The notes under the pieces were generated by a model. The model was given only the letters and a program-made list of their open reading frames with translations. It was not told the DNA's origin and ran no database searches. Below, one piece after another: positions 1 through 6,419 of a DNA stretch of 16,069 nucleotides (position 1 is the first letter of the stretch; each line of letters begins with the position of its first letter). The stretch is from Candidatus Altarchaeota archaeon (GTDB lineage: Archaea; Altiarchaeota; Altiarchaeia; IMC4; QMZM01). The stretch is taken from positions 1-16,069 of the forward strand of contig JAHIKS010000019.1 in the NCBI GenBank assembly GCA_018897475.1, written 5' to 3'. Made by a program: the position numbers and the translations under genes.

Positions 1-1
1 C

Positions 2-203
2 GGGTTGAGCCCATGTCCGGAAAAGTTTGACAAGGAAATATTTTGAAATGCCTTAAGGGGCTTCCGCCCCGTTAAGTGCATTCCAATTTGTGGTTCTGAC
101 TTGTCGATTTCTTGCGAAATCGCAACCCTCACCACAAAACATATTTCCTATCCTTCTTTGTTTTTGGAGGGCTCACCCGCCATTATTTTTTAGGGCTCAG
201 CCC
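2..203 (+). other. Nested inverted repeats, possible structured RNA or leader
   Basis: Visible pairings: 2-12 with 193-203 (11 bp, one G-U); 33-45 with 135-149 (13 bp with a two-base bulge); 47-61 with 66-82 (a long GC-rich hairpin with a TTCC loop and two small bulges); 105-111 with 116-122 (7 bp perfect, loop TTGC). Together they could fold as a branched structure closed by an outer stem. No coding frame here looks real. It may be a structured RNA, the leader of the gene at 256, or the end of a mobile element cut by the window edge. I do not recognise a known RNA family. Confidence 0.35.
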
Positions 204-255
204 AAATGGGGTTGGGTCTGTGTAGAGGTGGCGGTCTCGCTACCGGAGGTAAAAA
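201..255 (+). promoter_or_regulatory. Leader hairpins and strong Shine-Dalgarno site
   Basis: A GGAGGT Shine-Dalgarno sequence at 245-250 sits five bases before the ATG at 256 and fixes that start. A small hairpin (232-235 with 242-245) touches its first base. CCCAA at 201-205 can pair with TTGGG at 212-216, in competition with the outer stem of the upstream structure. This arrangement could allow translational control, but that is inference. Confidence 0.45.
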
Positions 256-567
256 ATGGATGCGAAAGCTGAACTGGAAGGAAACTATCTCAGACATCAT
301 CCGTCTGAGAAGGAACTTGGGAGGTATGAGCAGGAATATCTTGAATGCTGTTTGATACCGGAAATGGAGGAAAAGGCGGTCAGGAAGGGGGGGGATTACC
401 TTCCTGGCCCCAGGCCAGTGGCAAGAGTGTTAACTGGAATAAGCAGCAAGTACGTGATTAAAATTAAAACCGACAGGGATGCAGGGCAACGAATAATTCA
501 GGAACTTCAGAGACTGGGCGTGGAAATCTATGATCCGTTTAACAAATTAGGGGGCAGAAATGGTTAG
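256..567 (+). CDS. Hypothetical 103-aa protein
   Basis: I do not recognise this protein. The strong Shine-Dalgarno site just upstream supports real translation. Residues 1-50 are charged and probably helical (many Glu, Lys, Arg). Residues 60-96 look like a strand-helix-strand unit: a beta segment around KYVIKIK, a helix around residues 75-88, then a short strand ending in YDPF, as in half of a small alpha/beta sandwich. There is no signal peptide, membrane segment or metal motif. A G-run of eight bases at 387-394 lies within the gene but the frame continues through it. It lies between a structured leader and a TnpB gene on the same strand, so it may be mobile-element cargo or an ordinary accessory gene. 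Confidence 0.6.
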   Translation: MDAKAELEGNYLRHHPSEKELGRYEQEYLECCLIPEMEEKAVRKGGDYLPGPRPVARVLTGISSKYVIKIKTDRDAGQRIIQELQRLGVEIYDPFNKLGGRNG

Positions 568-694
568 GTACTGCACTTCAAAACAGGTAGCGGGGGAGTT
601 AGGCACTACAAAGAGTATAATCACTTTTCCAGTGCTCTCGCACAAAGATTTTGGTGTCATACGATAAATCGATAATGAATGAGTATTAAAGAAA
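568..694 (+). promoter_or_regulatory. Intergenic region with likely tnpB promoter
   Basis: This gap carries the motif TTAGGCACTACAA (599-611) and a TATA-like ATAAAT at about 663-668. The TATA-like box lies about 27 bases before the ATG at 695, which fits a leaderless archaeal transcript. No Shine-Dalgarno sequence precedes that ATG. The left end of the TnpB element should lie here, but I could not define it by a target duplication or terminal repeat. Confidence 0.4.
599..611 (-). repeat. 13-bp intergenic motif, copy 1
   Basis: TTAGGCACTACAA on the plus strand (TTGTAGTGCCTAA on the minus). It is identical to the copy at 16054-16066 and one base different from 10578-10590. A weaker version, GTTAGGTACTGCA, lies at 563-575. 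All three main copies are outside genes. Confidence 0.35.
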
Positions 695-2128
695 ATGCAA
701 CTCACAATTAGAGGCGCACTACCGGAACTGGAAAAGGATGAGCAAGAGCAGATAGATAATCTGATGAGAGTTTACCAGTCTGCGAAACGCTACGGCTTCA
801 ACAGATTGCTAGAAAAGCATAAGTTGAATGAACTCAAGAAGGATGTCATGGCGAAGTTTGGCCTGAATGCAAGATACTCATATGCTGCAATGAAGGATGC
901 TGAAGGAACCATCAAGAGTCAGAAGGAGCTAATCAAGGGAGAAGTATATGAAACCAAGGAGAAACTGAAAAGGAGCAGAAAGAAGCTGGGGAAGGTTAAT
1001 GCTCCACTGAAGCGGGAAGGGATATGTGCAAGGATAGATAAACTGACCACGAAGCTAGATAGATATGAAAAACACCTGGAAGAAGGAACGATACCCAAGG
1101 TGATATTTGGAGGTAGGGAAAATTTTATGAATCTCCAGAAAGGCAAGATAAGTAAAGAGGAATGGAAGAAACTGAGGAGTAACGCCTTTTACTCTGTGGG
1201 TGGAAAAATAGACGGTGGAAACCAGAACCTCAGGATAACACATATAGAAGATAATATCTTCCGGTTGAGGGTCAATATCAGTGAGAGGAGGTGGATTTAT
1301 ACACGATTATGGATTCCGAGCAGGTATGTTGACTATCTAAAGCAGGCCATTAAGGGTAGCTATTCTGTAAGAGTTGTCAAAAAAGATAAGTATGAAGTTC
1401 ATATATCATCTGACCATCAAGGAATTGAGCTGGATTTCAGCAATGGCGTTGCTGGTTTTGATATAAACACAGATAACATCTCAGTTACTATAGCGACAAG
1501 AGATGGTAACTTCAGGGCAAGCAAAGTATTCAAGTGCCCCGAACTGCTTTATACCCGCACTAACAGAAGAAAATGGCTTCTGGGGAATCTTGTCAAGGAA
1601 GCGTTTGAATGGATTAAATTCCATGATGTAAGGACGGTGGCGATTGAGAACCTTAAGCTAAGAAAGACCTTCGATACTAACAGGAGATACAACAGAAAGG
1701 TCTCAAACTTCATCCATGCAAAGGCCATTGGGCTGATAAAGTCCAGAGCTGTAAAGGAGAAGATTGCGATAAAAGGGGTCAATCCAAGATTCAGCTCGTT
1801 CATTGGCGATTATAAATATACTTCAACCTATGGGTTGTCTGTTCACCAAGCAGCAGCATTCGTAATCGCTCGCAGGGCGATGGGCTATATGGAAAGAGTA
1901 CCCAAGATCCTGCTCATGTTCATCAACTTCGTAAAGAAGAGAGATCCATCAACTAAGCCGATGGAAGGACTTAAGAAATGGGGACTTCTTTATGGAATTA
2001 TGAAAAGGGTTGCTAACAGCAAGATACAGAATGTGCTCTGTACTTTCGGTTCTTCAATGGGACTGGATGATGCGGAGACGGTAAACTCTGTGTTACACGG
2101 TGCGATTCCGTGCCCTACACGCTGGTAA
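695..2128 (+). CDS. tnpB: TnpB-family RNA-guided nuclease-like protein (IS1341/IS605 OrfB type)
   Basis: This 477-aa protein belongs to the OrfB/TnpB superfamily, whose members are omega-RNA-guided DNA nucleases carried by IS200/IS605-type elements. The first 240 residues are basic and helical. The RuvC-like core follows: RuvC-I around D256 (GFDIN), RuvC-II around E318 (AIENL) and RuvC-III around residues 362-395. In RuvC-III the usual Asp of the D-x-N-A-A motif is replaced by His384 (SVHQAAAFVIARR). No CxxC zinc ribbon lies between RuvC-II and RuvC-III. I recall both features as typical of a TnpB subfamily with HxAAA motifs, so they need not mean the protein is dead. No TnpA (Y1 transposase) gene is nearby, so the element would be TnpB-only. 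The frame is intact over its whole length. Confidence 0.88.
   Translation: MQLTIRGALPELEKDEQEQIDNLMRVYQSAKRYGFNRLLEKHKLNELKKDVMAKFGLNARYSYAAMKDAEGTIKSQKELIKGEVYETKEKLKRSRKKLGKVNAPLKREGICARIDKLTTKLDRYEKHLEEGTIPKVIFGGRENFMNLQKGKISKEEWKKLRSNAFYSVGGKIDGGNQNLRITHIEDNIFRLRVNISERRWIYTRLWIPSRYVDYLKQAIKGSYSVRVVKKDKYEVHISSDHQGIELDFSNGVAGFDINTDNISVTIATRDGNFRASKVFKCPELLYTRTNRRKWLLGNLVKEAFEWIKFHDVRTVAIENLKLRKTFDTNRRYNRKVSNFIHAKAIGLIKSRAVKEKIAIKGVNPRFSSFIGDYKYTSTYGLSVHQAAAFVIARRAMGYMERVPKILLMFINFVKKRDPSTKPMEGLKKWGLLYGIMKRVANSKIQNVLCTFGSSMGLDDAETVNSVLHGAIPCPTRW
2090..2120 (+). ncRNA. Possible omega-RNA hairpin at the tnpB 3' end
   Basis: GTGT (2090-2093) pairs with ACAC (2117-2120), and CACGG (2096-2100) pairs with CCGTG (2108-2112), giving a two-part stem with a seven-base loop inside the last codons of tnpB. 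A second small hairpin, CCCC-TTT-GGGG, follows at 2141-2151. TnpB guide RNAs typically come from exactly this part of the element, overlapping the 3' end of the gene. The 3' end of any such RNA is not defined here. Confidence 0.35.
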
Positions 2129-2156
2129 TAGTGAGGCATGCCCCTTTGGGGTTGAT

Positions 2157-2194
2157 AAAAAACCTAATGCATGAATCAGTGCTATGGTTTTTTT
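2157..2194 (+). terminator. Inverted repeat with poly-T tract
   Basis: AAAAAACC at 2157-2164 is matched by GGTTTTTT from 2186, followed by a run of seven T. Poly-T is the main archaeal termination signal. It separates tnpB from the promoter of the next gene. Confidence 0.5.
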
Positions 2195-2197
2195 GAA

Positions 2198-2206
2198 CTA
2201 TAAATT
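2198..2206 (+). promoter_or_regulatory. TATA box for the PGI gene
   Basis: CTATAAATT is centred about 26 bases before 2229, so transcription should start a few bases before the ATG at 2238. The leader would be under ten bases and has no Shine-Dalgarno sequence. Confidence 0.55.
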
Positions 2207-2237
2207 CTTTATGCTGTAGTTCCTATTCTTAATCGAT

Positions 2238-2936
2238 ATGGACTTCAGCTTCGGCGGGCAGTCTCTGAAACCCGACATCAGGTGGCTCAGTGACATGCTC
2301 GATGTCATCTATGACAGAGAATGGTTAGATTCCGTTCAGAACCCAGAAGAGGTTGAGCTCTACTATATGTACCGGGACCTTGCTCTCAGCGATGAAGACA
2401 GGGAGTTGATGCAGAATAACAAGCTCAGGTACGACATAACCGTAATTCCTCCCCTGAATCTCGGCAAGGAATTTGTCAAGACCAAGGGCCATTGCCATCC
2501 CCCGGCCCCTGCGAATTCGCTCTCCTATCCTGAGCTCTATGAGGTGCTGGAAGGCGAGGCCCACTATCTTCTCCAGAAGGAGGACGACGTCATCCTTGTA
2601 AGTGCACAGATGGGCGACAAGGTCGTCATTCCCCCAAAATACTGTCACATAACTATAAACCCATCCAGCCAGGAGCTGAGGATGGCCAACTTCGTTAGCA
2701 CGGAGTTTGAATCAGATTACGGTTCTATTATCGAAAAGAAAGGCGGGGCTTACTTCGAGCTTACCGACGGCAAGGTCATAGGAAATAAGAACTACCAAAA
2801 GCTTCCAGAGCTCAGAAAACTGGAACCTAGAGAGCTCGACATCTTTGGTTTGAACGAATTCAAGCAGATTTATGATATAATCAAAGAAGTACCCGATATC
2901 CTTGAATTCCTCAACTCTCCAGAGAAGCACTACTAA
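2238..2936 (+). CDS. pgiA: Cupin-type glucose-6-phosphate isomerase
   Basis: This enzyme interconverts glucose 6-phosphate and fructose 6-phosphate in the cytoplasm, using the metal-dependent cupin fold found in euryarchaeal PGI rather than the classical PGI fold. The cupin motif is clear: T82-K-G-H85-C-H87, then Y97-P-E99 and H137 in the PPxxxH segment. These are the metal ligands and active-site residues of the family. The following DYGSIIEKKG stretch also matches archaeal cPGI. At 232 residues it is longer than the roughly 190 of the Pyrococcus enzyme, mainly through an acidic helical N-terminus and a C-terminal tail. It has its own TATA box and converges with the minus-strand operon, the stops overlapping by four bases. 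Sugar 6-phosphates would feed the UDP-glucose enzyme encoded next door. Confidence 0.92.
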   Translation: MDFSFGGQSLKPDIRWLSDMLDVIYDREWLDSVQNPEEVELYYMYRDLALSDEDRELMQNNKLRYDITVIPPLNLGKEFVKTKGHCHPPAPANSLSYPELYEVLEGEAHYLLQKEDDVILVSAQMGDKVVIPPKYCHITINPSSQELRMANFVSTEFESDYGSIIEKKGGAYFELTDGKVIGNKNYQKLPELRKLEPRELDIFGLNEFKQIYDIIKEVPDILEFLNSPEKHY

Positions 2937-3175
2937 TCCTTGCCCAGCTCCTTCTTTATAAAATCGAGCCACCTGCCGTCAAAGATAACCAGGTTATCCT
3001 TTTTCCCATAATGTCTTTCGCATGGGAATTCATCGCACAGGAAGCAGAATTCGACGCCCTTCTCTGCTGCGCAGTCGGGCATCCCGCAGTGTGGATTCGG
3101 ATTGCAGCCGGTGCATTTGCCAACCCTGTAGCGGGGGCAGTATTCACACACGACCCCGCAGGTTGAGATTTTCAT
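2933..3175 (-). CDS. Cysteine-rich DUF3795-like protein
   Basis: This 80-aa protein has ten cysteines: a start CGxxCxxC (C6, C10, C13), CxxC (C21, C24), C30, C35, then CxxC (C44, C47) and C52. The pattern CG-x-x-C-x-x-CP near the N-terminus and E-x-PC near the end fits DUF3795, a small putative metal-binding family without an established function. It is short for the family and lacks an obvious insertion between the first and second Cys groups. Its ATG overlaps the stop of the upstream uridylyltransferase gene (ATGA), so it is probably translationally coupled as the last gene of a three-gene operon. Zinc or an iron-sulfur centre are both possible from the cysteine spacing. Confidence 0.82.
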   Translation of the reverse strand: MKISTCGVVCEYCPRYRVGKCTGCNPNPHCGMPDCAAEKGVEFCFLCDEFPCERHYGKKDNLVIFDGRWLDFIKKELGKD

Positions 3176-4026
3176 TTCATCAGCGTCTTCAGATAATCCT
3201 TCATCCAGCTGCTGAACTCCTCTCTCCTGAGGGCATATTCTATGGTGGCCTTTATGTAGTCGGCCTTGTTGCCGAGGTCATACCTTACGCCCTCAAAGTC
3301 GTATGCATACATATCCCTTTTCTGGCTGAGAATTCTCAACGCGTCGGTGAGTTGGATTTCGCCGCCTTTACCCGGCTCCGTCTTATCTATGGCATCGAAT
3401 ATGTCCGGGGTCAGCAGATACCGTCCAGTTATACCGAGATTCGAGGGCGCATCCTCCGGCTTTGGCTTTTCCACGAGGTCCTTGACCTTATAGACAAGGT
3501 CCTCCACGAGCTCTCCGTCAACAACGCCGTAGCTCTCTATCATCTCCTTCTCAACCTTGTTGACGGCGATTATCGGGGCCTTATACTTCTCATAATAATC
3601 CATCAGCTGTTTCGTGCAGGGAACATCAGAGGAGATGATATCATCACCTAGAAGGACAACGAAGGGCTCATCGCCCACGTGCTTCTTTGCATAGTAGATT
3701 GCATTGCCGAGACCCTTCGGTTCCCTCTGCCTGATATAATGAATGTCAGCCAAATCTGAGATGTCCCTCATCTCCTTCAGAGTGTCAGTCTTTCCGTCTC
3801 TCTCGAGAATCTCCTCCAGCTCGAAGGACTTGTCGAAGTGGTCCTCAATGGCTCTCTTGCCCCTACCCGTTATTATGAGAATGTCATCTATCCCAGAAGC
3901 GACGGCCTCCTCAACAACAAACTGTATTACCGGTTTGTCTATCAAGGGGAGCATCTCCTTGGGCTGCGCCTTTGTTGCGGGCAGGAATCTGGTCCCTCTT
4001 CCCGCTGCTGGAATTACGGCCTTCAT
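3172..4026 (-). CDS. galU: UTP-glucose-1-phosphate uridylyltransferase
   Basis: Catalyses glucose 1-phosphate + UTP to UDP-glucose + PPi, supplying sugar for glycans and glycolipids. The N-terminal nucleotide-binding signature AAGRGTRFLPATKA (residues 7-20) is followed by PKEMLPL and KPVIQFVVEEA, all typical of GalU. The LLGDDI segment (125-130) carries the metal-binding Asp. The sequence YLLTPDIFDAI and the later GEIQLTDAL also match GalU. Length (284 aa) is normal and the frame intact. The start overlaps the stop of the GGPP synthase gene (TAATG) and the end overlaps the DUF3795 start. A related dTDP-glucose or other sugar nucleotidyltransferase is less likely, since those enzymes lack this full motif set. 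Confidence 0.93.
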   Translation of the reverse strand: MKAVIPAAGRGTRFLPATKAQPKEMLPLIDKPVIQFVVEEAVASGIDDILIITGRGKRAIEDHFDKSFELEEILERDGKTDTLKEMRDISDLADIHYIRQREPKGLGNAIYYAKKHVGDEPFVVLLGDDIISSDVPCTKQLMDYYEKYKAPIIAVNKVEKEMIESYGVVDGELVEDLVYKVKDLVEKPKPEDAPSNLGITGRYLLTPDIFDAIDKTEPGKGGEIQLTDALRILSQKRDMYAYDFEGVRYDLGNKADYIKATIEYALRREEFSSWMKDYLKTLMK

Positions 4027-4970
4027 TATGAATCCCTCCTTATCACGAAATTCGCGAGTTCGAGAAGGCTTTTTTTTGCCTCAGTATCGGGCAAATCCTT
4101 CAGTGAGTTCGTTGCATCATCCATGAAGTCCTTCTCCTTCTCCATGCAGTATTCCAGGGCGCCGGAATTCTTTATCAGCTCGATTCCCCTCTCAATATCC
4201 GACTCCTTGCCATTCCCGAGAATCCTGGTGAATTCATCCCTCTCATCGCCCTGCAGGAGCTCCTTCGCCTTTATCATGATCAGGTTCTTCTTCCCTTCAA
4301 CTATGTCACTGCCTACTGGTTTTCCGAGCTTCTCCTCATCCGCTGTAACTCCGAGGATGTCGTCATGAATCTGGAAGGCCATCCCCAGAGAAAGCCCGAA
4401 TTTTGCAAGAGATGAAACCTGTCCCTCACTTCCATTACCAAGAATCGCTCCTGCTTTCGTGGCAGCCTCCAGGAGCACGGCGGTCTTCTTCCTTATCATC
4501 AGAAGGTACTCGGATTCCGGGACATCATCTCTCTCTTCAAATTCCATGTCCATCTCCTGGCCCTCGCATATCTCTGCCGCTGCGTGGGCGAGAATTCCCA
4601 CCGCTCTTGTGTCACTCACCTCGAAAACCTTGGAAAAGAGCAGGTCTCCAGCCAGGATTGCAGTGGTCTCGCCGAATTCTTCATGAACTGAAGGGACGCC
4701 CCGCCTGAGACTGTCCCTGTCCATTATGTCATCATGAACCAGAGTGAAGGTATGTATCATCTCTATTGCAGCGCCGGTTTTTACTGCGTCTTTCTTATCG
4801 CAGTTTAATGCCTCGCACGAAAGCATACAGAGCAATGGCCTTATTTTCTTCCCTCCTGCGAAGGTTATATGCCTGGCGGCCTTGTAGAGTTTTTCCGGCT
4901 CCCCGCTAAGGAGTCTTTCAATCTCCAAGTCGACCTCTCCAAAATGATTATCAAACCTCGAAAAATCCAT
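4026..4970 (-). CDS. idsA: Geranylgeranyl-diphosphate synthase (short-chain polyprenyl synthase)
   Basis: Condenses isopentenyl diphosphate with allylic diphosphates to make the C20 chain of archaeal membrane lipids. The first aspartate-rich motif is D80-D-I-M-D84 followed by RRGVPSVH; the second is IHDDILG (D203, D204). The GGKKIRP motif at residues 39-45 binds diphosphate. The residue five positions before the first motif is F75. A Phe at this position limits chain length to C20 in the Sulfolobus acidocaldarius enzyme, so GGPP is the likely product, though farnesyl-diphosphate activity cannot be excluded. Length (314 aa) is usual. It heads the operon GGPP synthase-galU-DUF3795 and is transcribed from the divergent promoter region next to tyrA. 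Confidence 0.9.
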   Translation of the reverse strand: MDFSRFDNHFGEVDLEIERLLSGEPEKLYKAARHITFAGGKKIRPLLCMLSCEALNCDKKDAVKTGAAIEMIHTFTLVHDDIMDRDSLRRGVPSVHEEFGETTAILAGDLLFSKVFEVSDTRAVGILAHAAAEICEGQEMDMEFEERDDVPESEYLLMIRKKTAVLLEAATKAGAILGNGSEGQVSSLAKFGLSLGMAFQIHDDILGVTADEEKLGKPVGSDIVEGKKNLIMIKAKELLQGDERDEFTRILGNGKESDIERGIELIKNSGALEYCMEKEKDFMDDATNSLKDLPDTEAKKSLLELANFVIRRDS

Positions 4971-5043
4971 CTTATGTATTTACATTGAGGAGATAAAATT
5001 AGCCTCTAATGGCTTAAATAATCCTTTTTCTTTTATTTATAAG
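4971..5043. promoter_or_regulatory. Divergent promoters for the GGPP synthase and tyrA genes
   Basis: On the plus strand TTAAATAAT (5014-5022) lies about 26-28 bases before the tyrA ATG at 5044. On the minus strand TAATTTTAT (complement of 4993-5001) lies about 26 bases before the GGPP synthase ATG at 4970. Neither start has a Shine-Dalgarno sequence, so both transcripts look leaderless. Confidence 0.55.
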
Positions 5044-6369
5044 ATGGTCAAGAAAAAGATTTCGATTATAGGCGGCTACGGCGGCATGGGCGCATTCTTC
5101 GCAAAACTGTTCAAGGAGGAGGGTTTTTCTGTAACAATCTCTGGACCAAGCGAGATTAAGGGAAAAAATGTGGCCAAGGAGTTGGCAGCCGAATACGTCA
5201 AGGATAACAAGAAGGCCGCAAAAGGCGCCGACATAGTCATGATTTCCGTACCCATCGATCACACCCTTGATATAATCCGGGAGGTCGCTCCCATAGTAAA
5301 GAAGGGTGCTCTTCTTATGGATGTCACCTCCGTAAAGGAGGGACCCTGCAAGGCAATGAAGAAATTCGCTGGCATTGGCGTTGAGATTCTCGGAACCCAT
5401 CCCGTATTCAGCCACAGGGTCGGCACTCTCGAGGGACAGGTCTTCGTCCTCACTCCTGTGAGGGGCAAGAAATGGCTTGCCTGGCTGAAGGAATTCCTCG
5501 GCAAACACAAGGCAAGGGTCTTTGAATCCACCCCACAGGAGCATGACCAGATAATGGCGGTGGTTCAGGGTCTCACTCACTTTGCATACATCTCCATAGG
5601 AAAGACGCTAGAGGAACTGGACCTCGACGTAAAGGAATCAAGGAAATTCTCCTCTCCAATCTATGAATTAATGCTCGACATCGTGGGAAGGATTATCGGC
5701 CAGAACCCCGAGCTCTACGCCTCGATACAGATGCAGAACCCCCGCGTTCTGGAGGTCCACGATGCCTTCCTCAAGGCCGCAAAGGAACTGAACAAGACAG
5801 TAAAGGACAGGGACGAGAAGAAATTCATAGCCATAATGTCTCAGGCCGCGAAGCACTTCGGGGATGTAGAGTCTGCAATGGGGCGCTCTGACAAGGCCAT
5901 ATACTCCTTGATATCAGAGCTGGATTGCCTCAAGAACTCCATCGGCAAGGAGATATGCCTGAAACACATCTACTCTGGGAAGATTCACTACGGCACGGTA
6001 AAAGACGTAACTCCTGACGAGGTCATACTAGTGGATTCCGGGAAGGAATCGAGGCTGAAGATTTCCAACCTCCAGATTCTTTCTGACGATGAGATAGTTG
6101 AATCCCTGACCGAGAAATTTGGGACCGTGAAGAGAGACTTCTCCTTTGTCTTTGACGACGGCATCAATGGAAGATTCATGGCAAAGCTCCTCAGGAGCTA
6201 TGACCTGGACATAATCGGGGTCGAGATAAAGGACGTCTATACCGGAAGCCAGATAGGCCCTGGTAGGAAGAGCATCTGCTTCGGTGTGGAGATTCTCAAC
6301 AGAGACCCCAAGGAAACATCAGCCGGAATAAACGAATTCTTCTCCAGGCTGGGCGGCATTGTGAGATAA
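5044..6369 (+). CDS. tyrA: Prephenate dehydrogenase with C-terminal FDX-ACB-like domain
   Basis: Oxidative decarboxylation of prephenate to 4-hydroxyphenylpyruvate in tyrosine synthesis. Residues 6-16 (IIGGYGGMG) form the dinucleotide-binding loop. GTHPVF around H119 is the catalytic His motif, and EHD (166-168) with VQGLTHF (174-180) are typical of TyrA. The all-helical PDH C-terminal part runs to about 290. Two extra segments follow: a small beta-rich stretch (about 300-345), then residues 358-441, whose pattern (KRDFSFVF, DVYTGSQIG, GRKS, then NRDPKET) resembles the ferredoxin-fold anticodon-binding (FDX-ACB) domain at the end of PheRS beta. I infer a regulatory role, perhaps sensing an aromatic amino acid. 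Archaeal TyrA proteins of about 440 aa are known, so the layout may be lineage-wide. No chorismate mutase or dehydratase domain is fused. Confidence 0.9.
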   Translation: MVKKKISIIGGYGGMGAFFAKLFKEEGFSVTISGPSEIKGKNVAKELAAEYVKDNKKAAKGADIVMISVPIDHTLDIIREVAPIVKKGALLMDVTSVKEGPCKAMKKFAGIGVEILGTHPVFSHRVGTLEGQVFVLTPVRGKKWLAWLKEFLGKHKARVFESTPQEHDQIMAVVQGLTHFAYISIGKTLEELDLDVKESRKFSSPIYELMLDIVGRIIGQNPELYASIQMQNPRVLEVHDAFLKAAKELNKTVKDRDEKKFIAIMSQAAKHFGDVESAMGRSDKAIYSLISELDCLKNSIGKEICLKHIYSGKIHYGTVKDVTPDEVILVDSGKESRLKISNLQILSDDEIVESLTEKFGTVKRDFSFVFDDGINGRFMAKLLRSYDLDIIGVEIKDVYTGSQIGPGRKSICFGVEILNRDPKETSAGINEFFSRLGGIVR

Positions 6370-6373
6370 TCAA

Positions 6374-6412
6374 GTTTTATTTCCTTCTTCGTAATTATTG
6401 AACTACTGAGGT
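6374..6412 (+). promoter_or_regulatory. Promoter and Shine-Dalgarno site of ilvC
   Basis: GTTTTATTT at 6374-6382 can act as TATA box with transcription starting near 6404. TGAGGT at 6407-6412 then serves as Shine-Dalgarno site seven bases before the ATG at 6420. A second AT-rich box, TAATTATT at 6392-6399, would instead give a leaderless start. Confidence 0.45.
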
Positions 6413-6419
6413 AAGAAAA

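Larger units (their letters stand above)
568..2194 (+). mobile_element. TnpB-only IS1341-like element, ends not defined
   Basis: The intact tnpB with structured sequence at its 3' end and no companion tnpA fits a TnpB-only element that moves, if at all, with a transposase supplied in trans. The coordinates are only the outer limits set by the neighbouring gene and the terminator. No target duplication or terminal repeats were found, as expected for IS200/IS605 elements. The 103-aa gene upstream could also be inside the element. Confidence 0.4.

Noticed and set aside
90..272. Open frame of 60 codons over the structured leader
   Set aside because: Its composition is unlike a protein (Pro, Trp and Phe clusters), it has no ribosome binding site, and it overlaps both the inverted repeats and the better supported gene at 256.
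387..394. Run of eight G as a possible frameshift site in the 103-aa gene
   Set aside because: The current frame stays open and continues with a plausible alpha/beta pattern; no protein in another frame continues after it.
630..2183. CAGTGCT shared between the two flanks of tnpB (630-636 and 2177-2183) as element ends
   Set aside because: Seven bases are too short to mean anything at this scale and the surrounding sequence does not match.
3022..3651. Long plus-strand frame opposite galU
   Set aside because: It lies antisense to a clear GalU sequence and has low-complexity, unfamiliar content. The same applies to other long antisense frames at 5014-5580, 7110-7571, 9700-10176 and 14895-15374.
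5044..6369. TyrA as a chorismate mutase or prephenate dehydratase fusion
   Set aside because: No AroQ-like helical domain or dehydratase motif could be seen; the extra C-terminal part looks like a ferredoxin fold.
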